Translations under genes and position numbers: made by a program
The notes under the pieces: model-generated
Databases searched by the model: none
The model's input: only the letters and a program-made list of their open reading frames with translations
Told to the model about the DNA's origin: nothing
Assembly: GCA_938003835.1 (NCBI GenBank)
Contig: CALKXJ010000008.1
Span: 124,001 to 188,000 of the forward strand
Reading direction: 5' to 3'
Length of the DNA stretch: 64,000 nucleotides
DNA from: an uncultured Bryobacteraceae bacterium
GTDB lineage: Bacteria > Acidobacteriota > Terriglobia > Bryobacterales > Bryobacteraceae
Part shown: positions 1 to 10,763 of the stretch, one piece after another
Layout of the letters: the number at the start of each line of letters is the position of its first letter
How positions within the stretch are numbered: the first letter of the stretch is position 1

Positions 1-577
1 CATCGCCATGGACGAGTGGAACTACTGGTACGGCCCGAACGAGTTCGGCGAGCTCGGCGTGCGTTACTTCCTCCAGGACGCTCTGGGCATCGCCGCGGGG
101 CTCCACGAGTTCTTCCGCAACTCGGATCTCTACTACATGGCCAACTACGCCCAAACGGTGAACGTCATTGGCGCTATCAAGACGACGAAGACGGCCGCCG
201 AGCTCGAAACCACGGGGCTGGTGCTCAAGCTCTACCGCCGCCATTTCGGGGTTGTGCCGGTAGAGGTGGGCGGCGTGCCGGAGCCGCTGGACATTACCGC
301 CGCCTGGAGCGAGGACAGGAACTGGATCACGGTCGGAATTGTCAATCCAACGCCTGAGAGACAGGAGCTTGCTCTGAGGCTGAACGGGGCCGCCTGGACC
401 GGCGCCGCGGGGCATCACTGGCTGATCACGGGTCCGCACCGCAGAGCGCACAACTCACCGGGCAAACCCCGCGTGGTCGACATCGAGGAGCGGTCGGCCT
501 GGCCTCCGATGGTGGAGGTCCCGCCGCTGAGTGTGAATCTCGTGGCCTGGGCGGCGAGCCCGAACGAACCCAAATAG
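1..577 (+). CDS. Alpha-L-arabinofuranosidase, GH51 family (3' end only)
   Basis: This is the C-terminal part of a glycoside hydrolase whose start lies before the window; the frame is already open at base 2. The motif DEWNYWYG near the beginning matches the GH51 nucleophile region, and the Glu codon at 14-16 is the expected catalytic nucleophile. The last ~110 residues look like the beta-sandwich domain that ends GH51 enzymes. The family releases terminal alpha-L-arabinofuranosyl residues from arabinan and arabinoxylan. It ends in TAG, followed by an AT-rich stretch and the leu promoter. Together with the GH127 and GH78 genes further on it suggests plant-glycan use. The family call is from motif and context; the exact substrate is not visible. 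Confidence 0.85.
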   Translation, partial: IAMDEWNYWYGPNEFGELGVRYFLQDALGIAAGLHEFFRNSDLYYMANYAQTVNVIGAIKTTKTAAELETTGLVLKLYRRHFGVVPVEVGGVPEPLDITAAWSEDRNWITVGIVNPTPERQELALRLNGAAWTGAAGHHWLITGPHRRAHNSPGKPRVVDIEERSAWPPMVEVPPLSVNLVAWAASPNEPK

Positions 578-646
578 ATCTGGATTGTGGAATAAAAAGA
601 ACTCATAGAATCAATATTTCTGATCTGTTGAAACAAAACTATCAAT

Positions 647-675
647 TTGACAAATGAAGGGCCGCAGCGCACAAT
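647..675 (+). promoter_or_regulatory. Sigma-70 promoter of the leu operon
   Basis: A perfect TTGACA (647-652) is followed 17 bases later by CACAAT (670-675, four of six matches to TATAAT). It lies in an AT-rich gap after the arabinofuranosidase stop. The predicted start is near 682, so the transcript would begin right at the hairpin at 683-722. Confidence 0.6.
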
Positions 676-682
676 GAAAGAG

Positions 683-766
683 GTGCCCCGAGGATCCGGA
701 GCAACAGGCCGGCCCGGGGCACAAACTTCATAGGCGATGGTTTTGGGCCATCTCCGCTAGGATCCC
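683..766 (+). promoter_or_regulatory. Structured 5' leader of leuA, candidate RBS-masking pseudoknot
   Basis: An exact 8-bp inverted repeat (gtgccccg 683-690, cggggcac 715-722) closes a 24-base loop. The loop contains GGATCC at 692-697. The same self-complementary hexamer recurs at 760-765, where it overlaps the AGGA that is the only ribosome-binding candidate for leuA. Loop and downstream copy can pair, giving an H-type pseudoknot that would hide the ribosome site. A small hairpin (736-740 with 748-752) sits between. I recognise no known riboswitch class, and the leader holds no leucine-rich peptide. The pairing is visible; a regulatory role is inferred. Confidence 0.4.
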
Positions 767-1942
<1,176 letters not shown>

Positions 1943-1986
1943 GTGCCTGCTGAGCCCGGCCTCCCGTACTGTTCCAGACGCGCGAC

Positions 1987-3081
1987 ATGCAACTGAACGT
2001 CTTAGTTCTGCCCGGGGACGGCATCGGACCCGAAGTGACCGCCGAGGCCGTGCGCGTGCTGAAGCACGTGGCGGCCCGCTGGGGCCACAATCTCCGGTTG
2101 ACGGAGGGACTACTCGGCGGCGTGGCCATTCACCAGACCGGCTCGCCCTTCCCGGAGGAGACCGCGGCCAGGGCGCTCGAGGCCGACGCCACGCTGCTTG
2201 GCGCCGTCGGCCTGCCGGAGTTCGACAGTGCGCCGCCCGCGCAGCGGCCCGAGCGCGGCCTGCTCGGCATCCGCAAGACCCTCGGCGTTTACGCCAACCT
2301 GCGGCCGGTGCGCGCCTATAAGGCGCTGCTCGATTCCTCGCCGCTCAAGAACGACATTGTCGACGGGACTGACCTGATCATTGTGCGGGAGCTGACCGGC
2401 GGCATCTACTACGGCACGCCGCGGGGAATCTCTGGCTCCGGCCCGGAGGAGCGCGGCGTCAACACCGAGGTGTACACGCGCGCCGAGATCGAACGCGTGG
2501 CGCGCGTGGCGTTCGAGCTGGCCCGGCGGCGGCGGAAGAAGCTCACCAGCGTCGACAAGTCCAACGTTCTTGAGACCTCGCAGCTCTGGCGGCGGGTGGT
2601 GAGCGAACTGGCCGCGGAATACCCCGATGTGACGCTCGAGCACATTCTGGTGGACAACTGCGCCATGCAGTTGATCCTGAACCCCCGGCGGTTCGATGTG
2701 CTGGTGATGCCGAACCTGTTTGGCGATATCCTGAGTGATGAGGGGGCGGTGCTGGCCGGCTCGATCGGCATGCTGCCGTCGGCCTCGATCGGCGACCGCA
2801 GGCCCTCGGGCGCCTGGGTGGGCCTCTACGAGCCGGTCCACGGCTCGGCGCCGGACATCGCAGGGCAGGGAAAGGCGAATCCTCTGGCGGCGATCGGCTC
2901 GGTGGCCGCCATGCTCGAATACAGCTTCGGCCTCACGGAAGAGGCCGGCGCCGTCAACCGCGCCATCGAGGCGGTGCTCGAATCCGGCCGGGTGACGGCG
3001 GACCTCAAGCCGCGCGGTCGTCCGGCGACGACCGTCGAGGTCGGCCAAGCCGTCGTCGACGCCATCGACTCGAAATCATGA
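1987..3081 (+). CDS. leuB: 3-isopropylmalate dehydrogenase
   Basis: Oxidative decarboxylation of 3-isopropylmalate with NAD. The 364-residue protein has the family length. It opens with [10 protein letters not shown], carries ELTGGIYYG, the DKSNVLETS segment, VDNCAMQL, and [10 protein letters not shown] with the metal-binding aspartates, then the HGSAPDIAG nucleotide loop. It lies 44 bases after leuA with no clear Shine-Dalgarno. Its TGA overlaps the ATG of leuC (ATGA), so the two are probably translationally coupled. Confidence 0.95.
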   Translation: MQLNVLVLPGDGIGPEVTAEAVRVLKHVAARWGHNLRLTEGLLGGVAIHQTGSPFPEETAARALEADATLLGAVGLPEFDSAPPAQRPERGLLGIRKTLGVYANLRPVRAYKALLDSSPLKNDIVDGTDLIIVRELTGGIYYGTPRGISGSGPEERGVNTEVYTRAEIERVARVAFELARRRRKKLTSVDKSNVLETSQLWRRVVSELAAEYPDVTLEHILVDNCAMQLILNPRRFDVLVMPNLFGDILSDEGAVLAGSIGMLPSASIGDRRPSGAWVGLYEPVHGSAPDIAGQGKANPLAAIGSVAAMLEYSFGLTEEAGAVNRAIEAVLESGRVTADLKPRGRPATTVEVGQAVVDAIDSKS

Positions 3082-4484
3082 GGAAACCGCGAACCATCAT
3101 CGAAAAGGTCTGGGATGCCCATGTGGTGGCCGAAAAGCCCGGGGCGCCGGCCCTGCTGTACATCGACCTGCACCTAGTGCATGAGGTCACCTCGCCGCAG
3201 GCCTTCGACGGACTTCGCGCCCGTGGCCTGCGTGTGCGCCGCCCGGATCTGACGCTGGCCACGACCGACCATTCGACGCCGACGACGCCGCGGTCGCTGC
3301 CGATCCTCGACGACATTGCCCGCCGGCAGGTCGAGCAGCTTGAAGCCAACGCCCGCGAATTCGGCATTCCCTGCTTCGGCTTCCACAGCGACCGTCAGGG
3401 CATTGTCCACGTGATCGGGCCGGAGAACGGCCTGACGCAGCCGGGTATGACGGTGGTCTGCGGCGACAGCCACACGGCCACGCACGGCGCCTTCGGTGCG
3501 CTTGCTTTCGGCATCGGCACCAGCGAGGTGGAGCATGTGCTGGCCACGCAGTGCCTGCTCCAGCGGCGCTCGAAGAGCTTTAAGGTCCAGGTGGATGGCG
3601 TGCTGCGGCCCGGCGTCACCGCCAAGGACATTATCCTGGCCCTTATCGCCCGGATCGGCGTGGGCGGCGGCACCGGTTGCGTCTTCGAATACTGCGGCTC
3701 GACTATCCGCGCCCTCTCCATGGAGGAGCGGATGACCATCTGCAACATGTCGATCGAAGGCGGTGCGCGCGCCGGCATGGTCGCGCCTGACGATACGACC
3801 TACGAGTACCTTTACGGGCGCCCTTTCGCTCCGAAAGGCGCGGCCTGGGAGGCGGCGCTCGAGCGCTGGCGCAAGCTCCCGACCGACCCAGGCGCCGTTT
3901 ACGACAAGGAGATTTTCATTGATGCCTCAACGCTCGAGCCGATGATCACCTTCGGGACGAACCCGGGCATGGGGATTCCGATTACGGCGCCGGTACCCGA
4001 CCCCATGAGCGTCAGCGATCCGGTGGAGCGCGAGACGCTGGTCAAGGCGCTGCGCTACATGAATCTCCAGCCGGGCAAGCCGCTGCTCGGCCACAAGGTG
4101 GACGTGGTCTTCATCGGCAGTTGCACGAACTCGCGGATGACGGACCTGCGCGCCGCCGCCTCTATCTTGAAGGGTCGCAAGGTGGCCGACGGCGTGCGCG
4201 TGCTGGTGGTGCCGGGCTCGCAGCCGATCAAGCGCCAGGCCGAAGCCGAGGGCCTGGACCGCATCTTCCGTGAAGCGGGCGCCGAGTGGCGTGAGGCCGG
4301 CTGCTCGATGTGCATCGCCATGAACGGCGATCAGCTCCGGCCGGGCGAGTACTCGGTCTCGACGAGCAACCGGAATTTCGAAGGCCGTCAGGGCAAGGGC
4401 GGGCGCACGCTGCTCGCCAGCCCGCTTACGGCGGCGGCCGCCGCCGTCACCGGCAGAGTCACCGACGTGAGAACGCTGTTATGA
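3078..4484 (+). CDS. leuC: 3-isopropylmalate dehydratase, large subunit
   Basis: Aconitase-family large subunit that isomerises 2- to 3-isopropylmalate with LeuD. At 468 residues it has the usual length. The three [4Fe-4S] ligands are recognisable in GSCTNS and in CSMC near the C-terminus; [12 protein letters not shown] and VFEYCG are also typical. It overlaps leuB by 4 bases at its start and leuD by 4 bases at its end. In organisms that make isoleucine through citramalate (see the cimA gene here), LeuCD usually also processes citramalate; that dual use is inferred. Confidence 0.96.
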   Translation: MRKPRTIIEKVWDAHVVAEKPGAPALLYIDLHLVHEVTSPQAFDGLRARGLRVRRPDLTLATTDHSTPTTPRSLPILDDIARRQVEQLEANAREFGIPCFGFHSDRQGIVHVIGPENGLTQPGMTVVCGDSHTATHGAFGALAFGIGTSEVEHVLATQCLLQRRSKSFKVQVDGVLRPGVTAKDIILALIARIGVGGGTGCVFEYCGSTIRALSMEERMTICNMSIEGGARAGMVAPDDTTYEYLYGRPFAPKGAAWEAALERWRKLPTDPGAVYDKEIFIDASTLEPMITFGTNPGMGIPITAPVPDPMSVSDPVERETLVKALRYMNLQPGKPLLGHKVDVVFIGSCTNSRMTDLRAAASILKGRKVADGVRVLVVPGSQPIKRQAEAEGLDRIFREAGAEWREAGCSMCIAMNGDQLRPGEYSVSTSNRNFEGRQGKGGRTLLASPLTAAAAAVTGRVTDVRTLL

Positions 4485-5095
4485 GCCGATTCGAACGCTT
4501 CACCAGCCGCCTGGTGCCGCTTCTGGTCGACAACATCGACACCGACCAGATCATTCCGGCGCGTTTCTTGAAGACAATCAGCAAGGAGGGTCTCGACCGC
4601 CAGCTCTTTTATGACTGGCGTTACGATGCCGAGGGCAACCCGAAGCCGGATTTTATCCTAAACCAGCCGCGCGCCCAGGGCGCACAGATCCTGCTGGCCG
4701 GGGACAATTTCGGCTGCGGCTCCTCGCGCGAGCACGCGCCGTGGGCGCTGACGCAGTTCGGTTTCCGCGCGGTGATCAGCACGTCCTTTGCCGACATCTT
4801 CCGCCAGAACGCCCTCAAGAACGCGTTGCTGCCGATCATGGTCTCGCCTGCGATCCATGGCGCGTTGCGCGAGGCCGTCGAACGTGATCCGGACTACACC
4901 GTGACCGTCGATCTCGCCGCGCAAAAACTGATTCTCGCCGACGGAACGGAGGCCGAGTTTCCCATCGATGCGTTCGCTAAAGATTGCCTGCTCGAGGGCG
5001 TGGACGAACTCGGCTACATCCTCCAGCACATGGACGCGATCCGGGCTTTCGAGGCCGAGCATCCAAGCCCGATCAACACCCTGACGCCGGCTTAG
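4481..5095 (+). CDS. leuD: 3-isopropylmalate dehydratase, small subunit
   Basis: Swivel-domain partner of LeuC, 204 residues. Family signatures are [13 protein letters not shown] near the N-terminus and [17 protein letters not shown] in the middle. I chose the ATG at 4481 because it overlaps the leuC stop as ATGA and yields the normal N-terminus; an upstream in-frame ATG at 4310 would only add out-of-frame leuC sequence. It ends in TAG and is followed by a short candidate terminator, so it closes the operon. Confidence 0.95.
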   Translation: MSRFERFTSRLVPLLVDNIDTDQIIPARFLKTISKEGLDRQLFYDWRYDAEGNPKPDFILNQPRAQGAQILLAGDNFGCGSSREHAPWALTQFGFRAVISTSFADIFRQNALKNALLPIMVSPAIHGALREAVERDPDYTVTVDLAAQKLILADGTEAEFPIDAFAKDCLLEGVDELGYILQHMDAIRAFEAEHPSPINTLTPA

Positions 5096-5149
5096 GTGTC
5101 CCTTGGTTGTTCGGCCCCGCGGGGAGGGCCTCTCTCGGCCTTCGGAGCC

Positions 5150-5171
5150 GGAGCGATCGCTTCGCATTTTT
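5150..5171 (+). terminator. Candidate intrinsic terminator after leuD
   Basis: ggagc (5150-5154) pairs with gcttc (5159-5163) around a GATC loop, followed by gca and five T residues (5167-5171). The stem is only five pairs, one a G-T wobble, so this is a weak call supported mainly by its position between the leu operon and the next promoter. Confidence 0.35.
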
Positions 5172-5174
5172 CGC

Positions 5175-5203
5175 TTGTGGCGGCCTTCGTTTTGGGATAG
5201 AAT
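5175..5203 (+). promoter_or_regulatory. Promoter of the first TonB receptor
   Basis: TTGTGG (5175-5180), 17-base spacer, TAGAAT (5198-5203). The -10 matches five of six consensus bases. Transcription would start near 5210, and the AAGGAGG ribosome site lies at 5222-5228, well placed before the ATG at 5234. Confidence 0.6.
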
Positions 5204-5233
5204 CGACCCAATTACCGAATCAAGGAGGCTGCT

Positions 5234-8200
5234 ATGAGCCATCTGCTCCGATCCGGCGGGACGCTGGTTGTTGCCGTCTGGCTGGCGATCGCCTTCGCCG
5301 GCTCCGCGGAGGCCCAGGATTACCGGGCTCGCGTGCAAGGCGTGGTCACCGACGCCTCGCAGGCGGTCGTGGTGGGCGCCAAGGTCACCCTGCGGAACGA
5401 GAACACCGGAGTCGAGAACACGCGCATCACCAACGAGACCGGCCATTACTTCTTCGACTTTGTCGAGCCGGGCACTTACAGCGTGACAGTGGAAATGCAG
5501 GGTTTTCGCCGCTTCGTCAGCGGCTCGATTCCCGTCCAGGTGCGCGGCGACGTCACCGTGAACGCGCAACTGACCGTGGGCGAGGTCACTGAGGCGGTGA
5601 CGGTGCAGGCCGAAGCGGTCAGCGTGCAGTTCAACACAAGCACCATGGAGCTGACCGTCGACCGCAAGATGCTGACCGAGCTACCGGTCATGCAGCGGAA
5701 CCCGTTCACGCTGGCGCTGCTCAACCCGGCGGTCGTGAACCGCTACTGGGACATCGCGCACCGCAACCCTTTCTACATGTGGTCGTCCAGCCAGATCGAC
5801 GTCGGCGGCAACACCACCATGAAGAACGATCTGCTTCTTGACGGAGCCCCGCTCCAGATCGGCGTCAAAGGCTCTTATGCGCCCCCCATGGATGCCGTCC
5901 AGGAGTTTTCCGTGCAGCAGAACAGCGTGGATGCCGAGTTCGGCCACAGCGCCGGGGGCATCATGAGCGTGGGGATGAAGAGCGGCACGAACGAGGTCCA
6001 CGGGACGGTCTATTATTTCGGCCGCAATCCGGCCATCAACGCCCGAACCAACTCGGTGACGAACACGCCCAATCTGGTGCGCAACCACATCTGGGGCTTC
6101 ACCGCGGGCCACCCCGTCATTAAGAACAAGCTGTTCGGCTTCACCGCCTACGAGGGCTGGCGCAGCCAGGAGCCCAACCAGACCTTGCGGACCATGCCGA
6201 CCGATCTCGAGCGCACGGGTGACTTTTCCCAAACCAGGAACATCTTCGGGGGGATCAAAACGATCTACGACCCCTGGACCACGCAGTTTGATCCGTCGAC
6301 GGGGAAAGTGAGCCGCCAGCCCTTCCCCGGCAACATCATCCCGCGAAACCGGGTCGACCCGACGGCGGCTCGCTTCATGCAAGACATCTGGAAGCCGAAC
6401 AACCCGGGCGACGACATCACCGGCTACCGGAATTTCAAGATCGGCTACTCCTGGCCTCAGAAGTACTGGAACTTCTCCGAGCGCGTGGACTGGAACATTT
6501 CCGATGCCATGAAGGTCTTCTTCCGGTACTCGCGCGTGCGGACCACTCTAGATCAGACCCAATATGTCAATTCGCCCGCCATGCCCAACGATAACGGTGG
6601 CGTCATGAACAACCGTAACGTAGCGGGCGATGTCGTGTATACGCTCAATCCGACAACCGTGCTCAACGCCCGGATGAGCTTCGGTTCTCTCGAGGATGAC
6701 TACGATGCTCCGCGCTCGGCAATCGGGGAATCCGGCCTGAGCCAGTTCTGGCCGAACAATCCCTGGTACAAGCCCTACATCGGCGAGATGCCGGCCGTCT
6801 ATTATCCGTTCCTCAACGTGGGAGGCGGCAATTATGGGAAGGGAAGCTACTGGTACCAGCATCCGCGCCACTGGGCCTGGGACGGGAGCTTGCGCAAAGT
6901 CAGCGGCCGCCATAGCTGGAAAACCGGCTTCTCCCATCGCCAGCACAAAGCCGACGGCATCTTTCCGAACCTGATGGGCTTTTATTTCTACCCGGTCCAC
7001 ACCGCCGAGACCTTCCAGTCGCCCGATCTGCTGCGCAACGGCAGCGACTGGGCGACCTTTTTGCTAGGCGCCATCGACTCGAACTCCTACGCACGAACCT
7101 ATCCGTTCCAACTCTTCCGGAGTAACTACTACGGTCTGTTCATTCACGACGATCTGAAGCTGACGCAGCGCATCACCGTGAACCTGGGACTGCGTTACGA
7201 GTACGAGACCGGGCCGTATGACGAGCGGGACCGCCTATCGCGTTATGCGGATCTGACCAGTCCCATCCCGGAGTTCCAGGCCAACCCGCCGCAGTTTCCC
7301 CAAGAGGCCTTGCGGTACCGTACGCGGCCTCCCCTCTACAACGGCGCCTGGGTGTTCACCGATTCCAAAAACCGCTCCATGTATAACACCGAGAAGACGG
7401 TCTTTATGCCGCGCGTGGGCGTCGCCATCCGGATTGACGACAAGACTGCCTTTCGCGCCGGCTTTGCCCGCTATGTGACGCCGCCGCTGCTCACGCAGAA
7501 CACGCTCGCCTCGGCGCCCATGCCGATGTGGGGCTATTCGGCAGAAACGTTTGTGGCGCCCTTCCTGCAAGGCGTCCCCGGCGCCGTCCTGAGCAACCCG
7601 TTCCCTCCGACCAACCCGCTGATTCTGCCCAAGGAGAAGTCGCTTGGACGCTATACCAACCTGGGTGACGCGCCTTTTTACTACAAGCAGGAGATGCGAA
7701 CGGGCGTCAACGACCGCATCAACTTCTCCATCCAGCGGGCACTGCCGAACCGGATCCACGTCGACGTCACCTGGTTCATGAACTTCGGCCGAAAGCTACC
7801 GTACAGCAAGCTGATGAACCTGGCTGATCCGAATGTTTATTACAGCATCAAATCGGAGTGGGACCGCCAGGTGCCGAATCCGTTCTATCAGTATTTGACG
7901 CCGGACAAGTTCCCGGGCGCCCTGCGCAATCAGCGCACAGTGACCGTCGGGAGCCTCCTGACGCCGTATCCGCAGTACCGGGGGCTCTCGCAGTACAACA
8001 CGGACGGGATCTTGAACCGTTATCGCGCGCTCCAGTTGCGCGTACAGCGGGCCTTTAGCGCCGGCTACAGCTTCCTGTTTGCCTATAACTACAACCAGGA
8101 GAAAAACTACGACTTCTTCAATGATTTGGATCGCTATGCCGAGAAGTTCACTTTTATCGACGGAAACATGCCGCGGCACCGCATCAGCGCCGCGGGCAGC

Positions 8201-8674
8201 TGGGATCTGCCGTTCGGCAAGGGCAGGCAGTATCTCAACAATCTGAATCCGGTGCTCAATGCCATCATCGGGGGCTGGCAAACCTCGCACCTGTTGATGG
8301 CCAATTCCGGGCCGGCGTTACGGTTCGGCGCCATGATCGCGCCCACCGAGGCGCCGAAAGTCTTGCGCGAACGCAGCCGCTGGTTCGATACCGCGGGATT
8401 CTCCCGTTTGCCGGCTTACACGGTCCGGACCAATTCCTGGCAGTATCCGGGCGTGAACGGGCCGAAGTATTGGAACCTGGACTCCACCTTGACGAAGACG
8501 TTTCTCGTGAAGGAGCGCTACAGTCTCGAATTTCGCTTTGAGACTTATAACACTACCAACGTTTTCGTTCCGACGAATCCGAATCTGAACGTCACATCGC
8601 CGGCCTTCGGGCGGACCGAAAGCCAGCAGAATCGCGGGCGCGAGTGTCAGTACTCGCTTCGGATCATCTTCTGA
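5234..8674 (+). CDS. TonB-dependent receptor with N-terminal carboxypeptidase-regulatory-like domain
   Basis: Outer-membrane receptor of 1146 residues. The order is a signal peptide ending AGSAEAQD, an Ig-like CarboxypepD_reg domain (about residues 33-115, ending in the alternating TVNAQLTVGEVTEAVTV pattern), a plug domain (about 125-225), and a 22-strand-type beta-barrel that ends in an aromatic residue (SLRIIF), as OMP substrates of BamA do. Such Oar-like receptors are numerous in Acidobacteria. No SusD-like lipoprotein is adjacent, so the ligand is unknown; large oligosaccharides or peptides are plausible. The AAGGAGG site six bases before the ATG fixes the start. Confidence 0.9.
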   Translation: MSHLLRSGGTLVVAVWLAIAFAGSAEAQDYRARVQGVVTDASQAVVVGAKVTLRNENTGVENTRITNETGHYFFDFVEPGTYSVTVEMQGFRRFVSGSIPVQVRGDVTVNAQLTVGEVTEAVTVQAEAVSVQFNTSTMELTVDRKMLTELPVMQRNPFTLALLNPAVVNRYWDIAHRNPFYMWSSSQIDVGGNTTMKNDLLLDGAPLQIGVKGSYAPPMDAVQEFSVQQNSVDAEFGHSAGGIMSVGMKSGTNEVHGTVYYFGRNPAINARTNSVTNTPNLVRNHIWGFTAGHPVIKNKLFGFTAYEGWRSQEPNQTLRTMPTDLERTGDFSQTRNIFGGIKTIYDPWTTQFDPSTGKVSRQPFPGNIIPRNRVDPTAARFMQDIWKPNNPGDDITGYRNFKIGYSWPQKYWNFSERVDWNISDAMKVFFRYSRVRTTLDQTQYVNSPAMPNDNGGVMNNRNVAGDVVYTLNPTTVLNARMSFGSLEDDYDAPRSAIGESGLSQFWPNNPWYKPYIGEMPAVYYPFLNVGGGNYGKGSYWYQHPRHWAWDGSLRKVSGRHSWKTGFSHRQHKADGIFPNLMGFYFYPVHTAETFQSPDLLRNGSDWATFLLGAIDSNSYARTYPFQLFRSNYYGLFIHDDLKLTQRITVNLGLRYEYETGPYDERDRLSRYADLTSPIPEFQANPPQFPQEALRYRTRPPLYNGAWVFTDSKNRSMYNTEKTVFMPRVGVAIRIDDKTAFRAGFARYVTPPLLTQNTLASAPMPMWGYSAETFVAPFLQGVPGAVLSNPFPPTNPLILPKEKSLGRYTNLGDAPFYYKQEMRTGVNDRINFSIQRALPNRIHVDVTWFMNFGRKLPYSKLMNLADPNVYYSIKSEWDRQVPNPFYQYLTPDKFPGALRNQRTVTVGSLLTPYPQYRGLSQYNTDGILNRYRALQLRVQRAFSAGYSFLFAYNYNQEKNYDFFNDLDRYAEKFTFIDGNMPRHRISAAGSWDLPFGKGRQYLNNLNPVLNAIIGGWQTSHLLMANSGPALRFGAMIAPTEAPKVLRERSRWFDTAGFSRLPAYTVRTNSWQYPGVNGPKYWNLDSTLTKTFLVKERYSLEFRFETYNTTNVFVPTNPNLNVTSPAFGRTESQQNRGRECQYSLRIIF

Positions 8675-8681
8675 GCCCGCT

Positions 8682-8711
8682 GGGGGGCGGCGCCGGCTCA
8701 GCCGCCTCCCC
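8682..8711. terminator. GC-rich hairpin between convergent genes
   Basis: A ggggcggc / gccgcc-cccc inverted repeat lies in the 41-base gap between the receptor and the peptidase on the other strand. It could end transcription from both sides, but there is no clear T tract. Confidence 0.3.
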
Positions 8712-8715
8712 GTCT

Positions 8716-9861
8716 TCATTTGGCTGGCGCCGGACGGTACTCTCGCATGAGGCGCCGCACCTCCTCATGCGGTAGGGCGATCGAGCGGTTCTCGTCGCGG
8801 CCCACCATGGTATCCGCAGCGACCATGGCGTTGAGAATCGACTCCTCGGTGCCATCGATCACCGCCTCGAAGATCGGATTGAGCTCCGCGTTCGCCAGCT
8901 TGACGAGTCTGGCCTCGCCGGAGCGCTTCGCTGCCCCCGGGTTCGCCGTGGAAAAAGCCAGGAAGATGTCGCCGGAGCCGTTGCCCGAGATACCGCCCGT
9001 GCGCGCCAGGCCGAGCGAGGCGCGGCGCGCCAGGCGCTTCAATTGGTGCGGTAGCAGCGGGGCATCCGTCGCAATGACAATGATGATCGAACCCTCGCGC
9101 GGCGGGCGCGACCAGCAAGGCGGCCATTTCTCGCAATCGAGGTAACGCCCAACGGGCACGCCGGCGATGCGGAGCTCGTGCCTGCGGCCGAAGTTGGCCT
9201 GAACCAGCACGCCGACCGTGTAGCCCGTCTCCAGCCGGCGCGAGGCGGTCCCGATGCCGCCTTTGAACTCAAAGCAGTTCATGCCCGTGCCGCCGCCTAC
9301 ATTTCCTTCGGCCACCGGTCCCGAAGCAGCCGTCTCGAGCGCCTCGAAGACGTGGTTCGGCTTGACGTGGAATCCGTTGATGTCGTTGAGATACCCGTCG
9401 TAGGTCTCCGCCACCACCGGCAGCGCGAAAGCCTGGTGGAGAAAGCCGCGCCGGAGCTGCCAGGCGATCACCGCGTCGCGCACCACGCCGACGCTGTGCG
9501 TGTTGGTAATCGCGACCGGCCCTTCGAGGAACCCTGACTCCTCCACCCAGGTGGTGCCGGTCATCTCCCCGTTGCCGTTCAGGGAAAACCATCCGGCGAA
9601 AACCGGATCGCCTGAGTCTTTGCCGCGCGGAAGAATCACGGTCACGCCGGTCCGGACGGGCCCTTGACCGACCACCAGCTTCCCCGAGCCCTGAATGAGA
9701 GTCGTGTGCCCGACCTCGACGCCGGCGACGTCAGTGATGGCGTTCCAGCGTCCCGGTGTCCCATCGAACGGTATGCCCAGGTCGCGGGCCCGGGCCTTGG
9801 TTTGTGCCGCGAGATTCATTGCCAGAAATGAGAACAGGCAGGCCGTACTCAGCGGGACCAT
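8716..9861 (-). CDS. P1 family (DmpA/S58) self-processing aminopeptidase
   Basis: 381 residues with an N-terminal signal peptide (FSFLAMNLAAQ). The body is the DmpA-type Ntn-hydrolase fold: ITDVAGVEVGHTTL at the start, GNVGGGTGMNCFEFKGGIG in the middle, and EGSIIIVIATDAPLLP, where autocleavage between Gly and Ser is expected to free the catalytic N-terminal Ser. SGNGSGDIFLAFSTAN follows. The family comprises L-aminopeptidase/D-esterases and beta-peptidyl aminopeptidases; which activity applies here cannot be read. A GGAGG site lies eight bases before the ATG. It is downstream of the propeller/Cys-rich pair on the same strand. Confidence 0.88.
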   Translation of the reverse strand: MVPLSTACLFSFLAMNLAAQTKARARDLGIPFDGTPGRWNAITDVAGVEVGHTTLIQGSGKLVVGQGPVRTGVTVILPRGKDSGDPVFAGWFSLNGNGEMTGTTWVEESGFLEGPVAITNTHSVGVVRDAVIAWQLRRGFLHQAFALPVVAETYDGYLNDINGFHVKPNHVFEALETAASGPVAEGNVGGGTGMNCFEFKGGIGTASRRLETGYTVGVLVQANFGRRHELRIAGVPVGRYLDCEKWPPCWSRPPREGSIIIVIATDAPLLPHQLKRLARRASLGLARTGGISGNGSGDIFLAFSTANPGAAKRSGEARLVKLANAELNPIFEAVIDGTEESILNAMVAADTMVGRDENRSIALPHEEVRRLMREYRPAPAK

Positions 9862-9954
9862 CTTTCACGCCTCCGATCTTTGAAAGCTGAGGGTGACAGT
9901 CGCCGTCTCTGCGCCCGCGAGAGCCCGCAGTGGCGGCGCCGCCGGGTCTTCGAA

Positions 9955-9977
9955 CCAGGGTCAGTGTAGCACCCTGG
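9955..9977. promoter_or_regulatory. Inverted repeat with a minus-strand -10, upstream of the P1 peptidase
   Basis: CCAGGGT (9955-9961) and ACCCTGG (9971-9977) form a perfect 7-bp dyad. Between them, on the minus strand, is TACACT (9968-9963), a fair -10 box. No good -35 is visible at the right distance. A repressor operator over the peptidase promoter is one reading; a simple hairpin is another. Confidence 0.3.
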
Positions 9978-10016
9978 CGAGTGGCCGTCCGCCTGCCCGA
10001 GACCGGCAGGCCCTTT

Positions 10017-10733
10017 TCACTCGGTGTGGCTGCGGCCCGTCGCAGGCGGCGGGAGCTGCGGCAAACCTGGAGGCGGCACCCGCGCCTTCGCGATCGAGGC
10101 GCCGATGACCTGGAAGTTGCCGAAGCACAGGCGGCCGTCACGGTCGGCGCCTAGCAGATAGCCGAGATGGTAAGGGATGGGAATGTCGCGCTCGATCAGG
10201 TTCAGATCTTCGTCGTCGATTTCGAGGAAACTGACGTCGCCGCCCGGGCGCGCTCCTTTGATCACCTGCACGGCCACGCGCCCGTCGGGCAAGGCAATGG
10301 CGTTATGCACCCAGTCCACCGTCGACCACAGGACCGGCCCTGGCACAATTCCCGCGAAGTCAGCGTTCTCGTGCCGGGTCCCCAGAGGATCTCTCACCGC
10401 CACCAGGCGGCCCGCCAGGTCGAAGCAGAAGAAGCGGAAGGGATTGGCGGGAACATAAACAACCCGCCGGCGCGCGGGCTGGTAAAACAGGCCGCCGTGG
10501 CCGAAAACCGTCACCAGCGACTGGCCCCGGACCACCGGTAGCGGAACCTCCGGCGCGTCCAGAAATTCGCCCGTAGTTCGAAACCGCCTCACGTAACCGG
10601 GCCTCGGCTCAGGCAGGCGCACGGTGGCCGCGCCGATCACCCAGAGCACGCCGTCGACGAGCACGAACCGCATCGGCAGGCCGGGCATCCGGAAGGTGCG
10701 CTGGGAAATGAGTACGCTGCCCGCCAGCCGCAA
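10017..10733 (-). CDS. C-terminal fragment of the interrupted propeller gene
   Basis: About 238 residues if translation began at the TTG at 10733, but no ribosome site supports that start, and coding sense continues upstream to the TAG. Without the signal peptide the product would stay in the cytoplasm, which argues against independent expression. Confidence 0.5.
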   Translation of the reverse strand: MRLAGSVLISQRTFRMPGLPMRFVLVDGVLWVIGAATVRLPEPRPGYVRRFRTTGEFLDAPEVPLPVVRGQSLVTVFGHGGLFYQPARRRVVYVPANPFRFFCFDLAGRLVAVRDPLGTRHENADFAGIVPGPVLWSTVDWVHNAIALPDGRVAVQVIKGARPGGDVSFLEIDDEDLNLIERDIPIPYHLGYLLGADRDGRLCFGNFQVIGASIAKARVPPPGLPQLPPPATGRSHTE

Positions 10734-10763
10734 AACGTGTACGGTCGCCGGATCCGACCACCG

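Noticed and set aside
683-722. SAM riboswitch suggested by the short sequence GAGCAACAGGCCGG.
   Set aside because: The required flanking helices and the conserved core of SAM-I/IV are absent; the resemblance is limited to a few bases.
683-752. T-box or Leu leader-peptide attenuation upstream of leuA.
   Set aside because: No T-box conserved sequence and no Leu-codon run; the only short frame (674-733) has no leucine and begins before the predicted transcript start.
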